Shown here in pieces: positions 6,188-7,412 of a stretch of 7,412 nt of DNA. The notes beneath the pieces were generated by a model. It was given only the letters and a program-made list of their open reading frames with translations, ran no database searches and was not told the DNA's origin. The stretch is from an uncultured Tabrizicola sp. (GTDB lineage: Bacteria; Pseudomonadota; Alphaproteobacteria; Rhodobacterales; Rhodobacteraceae), in contig CALLZQ010000701.1 of NCBI GenBank assembly GCA_937858255.1, positions 1 to 7,412 of the forward strand. Reading direction: 5' to 3'. The position numbers and the translations under genes were made by a program. How positions within the stretch are numbered: the first letter of the stretch is position 1; each line of letters starts with the position of its first letter.

Positions 6188-6841
6188 CTAAAGCGTCTCG
6201 ATCCAGTCGATCAGCCGGCGATAATCGGCAAAGGCGAGGGTGTGGGGCAACGCCTCGACGGGCGATTTGCGATAGCCCTCGGTGTAGAGCGCAAAGGGAA
6301 TGCCGGCGGCGGCGGCGGTCTCTGCATCCACCTCGCTGTCGCCCACATAGGCGAGGGGGGAGCCGAGGGCCTCAAAGGTAGCGAGAAGGGGCGAGGGGTC
6401 AGGCTTTTTCTGCGGCAGGCTGTCGCCGCCGATCACCGCCGGGAAATATTGTGCTAAATCAAGGGCGCGCAGGATCTCCAGCGTCGGTGCCAGTGCCTTG
6501 TTGGTGCAGATCCCCAGCGCGTAACCCTGATCGCGCAGGTGGTTCAGCGCCTCGATCACCCCCGGGTAAACACGGGTCAGCGCCGAGGGGCTGGCGAGGT
6601 AATGGGCAAACATCGCCTCGACCATCGCGGGCAGGCGGGCGGAGGCGATCTGCCGGAATTCCTGCGCCTGCCGGGCGAGGGTGGGGAGACCATGGCCCAT
6701 AAAACGCATGGTATCGGCCAGATCGACCGGGGCGACGCCCTCGCCCTGCAACACCCGGTTCAGCGCCACATGCAGATCCGGGGCGCTGTGGATCAGCGTT
6801 CCGTCAAGGTCAAAGACGATGGCGCGTTTGCGCTCAGACAT
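6188..6841 (-). CDS. gph: Phosphoglycolate phosphatase (HAD superfamily)
   Basis: A 217-residue HAD subfamily IA phosphatase that most resembles Gph/CbbZ, which converts 2-phosphoglycolate to glycolate and removes the product of RuBisCO oxygenation or of DNA repair. All four HAD motifs are seen: FDLDGTLIHSAPDL (10-23; Asp11 nucleophile, Asp13 acid-base, and the S-x-P-D-L segment typical of Gph), ICTNK (111-115), KKPDPSPL (145-152) and YVGDSEVDAETAAAAG (165-180; Asp168 and Asp172 for Mg). The helical cap lies between motifs I and II. The start overlaps the end of the CbbY-like gene by 8 bp, indicating translational coupling; GAAAGG (6850-6855 on the plus strand) serves as ribosome-binding site. 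HAD specificity is hard to fix from sequence, so a broader sugar-phosphate phosphatase remains possible. Confidence 0.88.
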   Translation of the reverse strand: MSERKRAIVFDLDGTLIHSAPDLHVALNRVLQGEGVAPVDLADTMRFMGHGLPTLARQAQEFRQIASARLPAMVEAMFAHYLASPSALTRVYPGVIEALNHLRDQGYALGICTNKALAPTLEILRALDLAQYFPAVIGGDSLPQKKPDPSPLLATFEALGSPLAYVGDSEVDAETAAAAGIPFALYTEGYRKSPVEALPHTLAFADYRRLIDWIETL

Positions 6842-7412
6842 GGTGGGGGCCTTTCAGTTTGGCGATCCCCTGCAAACCGCCCAGCCGGTCAAACCCGGGC
6901 GTGACGCAGAGGGCGCCGGCAAAATCCTCGCCCTCTGTGTAGAGGGATGGCGAGACGATGCAAGCGATCCCTGCCTCTCGGGCCGCGCGCAGGCCATTGC
7001 GGCTGTCCTCAAAGGCAATGGCCTGATCGGGCCAGACACCCAACCGCGACAGCGCGAGCAGATAGACATGCGGCGCGGGTTTCTTGACGGGAACCTCATC
7101 ACCGCAGGCGAGGGCGTCGAACACCTGATCGGCAGGCTGGCCAAAGGCGGCAAGGCACAGCGCCTCGACATTTGCACGGCTGGTGGTGGTGGCGATGCCC
7201 AGCCGCATCCCCGCCGCCCGCGCCTCGGCGATCAGGGCGGCGATGCCGGGGCGCAGCGCGATGCCATGGCGCTGCAAGGCGCGGGTGTAAAGCGCGGTCT
7301 TGGCCCGGTGCAGCGCCGGAATATCCAGTGCCTCGGGGTCAAGGCCGCTCTCGCGTGCATGGCGGGCCATCCGTTCCTTACCGCCGGTGGTGGTCAAGAG
7401 ACGACAGTAATC
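6834..7412 (-). CDS. CbbY-like HAD phosphatase (N-terminus outside window)
   Basis: The frame is open to the window end, so the gene is 5'-truncated; 192 residues are visible and the nucleophile motif DxDGT is missing only because it lies outside. The fragment begins DYCRLLTTTGGKER, the cap-domain signature of CbbY, the xylulose-1,5-bisphosphate phosphatase of Rhodobacter. ALRPGIAALIAEARAAGMRLGIATTT (52-77) includes motif II. VKKPAPHVYLLAL carries the motif III Lys, FEDSRNGLRAAREAGIACIVSP is motif IV, and a closing F-x-x-L-G-G-L segment also fits CbbY as I recall it. A true CbbY removes a misfire product that inhibits RuBisCO. CbbY-like proteins also occur in species without RuBisCO and may then act on other sugar phosphates, so I leave the symbol blank. 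The gene overlaps gph by 8 bp and is likely first or early in that operon. Confidence 0.85.
   Translation of the reverse strand, partial: DYCRLLTTTGGKERMARHARESGLDPEALDIPALHRAKTALYTRALQRHGIALRPGIAALIAEARAAGMRLGIATTTSRANVEALCLAAFGQPADQVFDALACGDEVPVKKPAPHVYLLALSRLGVWPDQAIAFEDSRNGLRAAREAGIACIVSPSLYTEGEDFAGALCVTPGFDRLGGLQGIAKLKGPHHV

Noticed and set aside
6834..7397. TTG at 7395-7397 as the start of the CbbY-like gene.
   Set aside because: The frame stays open to the window end, and the residues before it continue the CbbY cap-domain signature, so the TTG is an internal Leu codon.
1..7412. Search for mobile elements, tRNA or rRNA genes, CRISPR arrays, toxin-antitoxin pairs or defence genes.
   Set aside because: No transposase, terminal inverted repeats, regular direct repeats, cloverleaf sequence or defence-type domains were seen; base composition and gene content are uniform along the window.

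Overview
The window is GC-rich chromosomal DNA with dense, ordinary housekeeping genes. Gene content and protein character (a CbbY-type HAD phosphatase close to the Rhodobacter form as I recall it, Gph, PNPase, a Tat-like L,D-transpeptidase, G/C-stem terminators flanked by A and T runs) suggest an alphaproteobacterium, most likely a member of the Rhodobacteraceae. I see no insertion sequence, integrase, tRNA, rRNA, CRISPR array or phage gene, and no sign of recent transfer.

Layout. 1-648 (+): 3' part of a multi-pass membrane protein of unknown function. 627-1232 (-): exported YkuD-type L,D-transpeptidase, convergent with the first gene and overlapping its 3' end by 22 bp. 1233-1538: divergent intergenic region with a possible short leader ORF and a chain of mutually exclusive RNA helices ending at the Shine-Dalgarno of the next gene. 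1539-2594 (+): asd, aspartate-semialdehyde dehydrogenase. 2595-2696: two tandem hairpins. 2697-3173 (+): GNAT N-acetyltransferase. 3185-3216: strong bidirectional terminator. 3236-5377 (-): pnp, complete. 5378-5646: structured pnp leader and the terminator of the upstream gene. 5647-6126 (-): general stress protein 26-type flavin-binding protein. 6188-6841 (-): gph, phosphoglycolate phosphatase. 6834-7412 (-): CbbY-like HAD phosphatase, cut by the window end and overlapping gph by 8 bp.

How the genes relate. The right-hand minus-strand group (cbbY-like, gph, flavin protein) looks like one transcript ending at the hairpin at 5593-5618. Its two HAD phosphatases would remove inhibitory sugar-phosphate by-products: 2-phosphoglycolate for Gph and xylulose-1,5-bisphosphate for a true CbbY. 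pnp appears to have its own transcript with a leader of about 130 nt, and it is not next to rpsO here. asd supplies aspartate semialdehyde to the Lys/DAP, Thr and Met branches. The neighbouring L,D-transpeptidase acts on DAP-containing peptidoglycan, but it is divergently transcribed and the link is only thematic.

The most interesting non-gene signal is the asd leader, which has the topology of a translational attenuator. This rests on base pairing read by eye and is unproven. I found no convincing new multi-gene system; most of the window is ordinary core genome.
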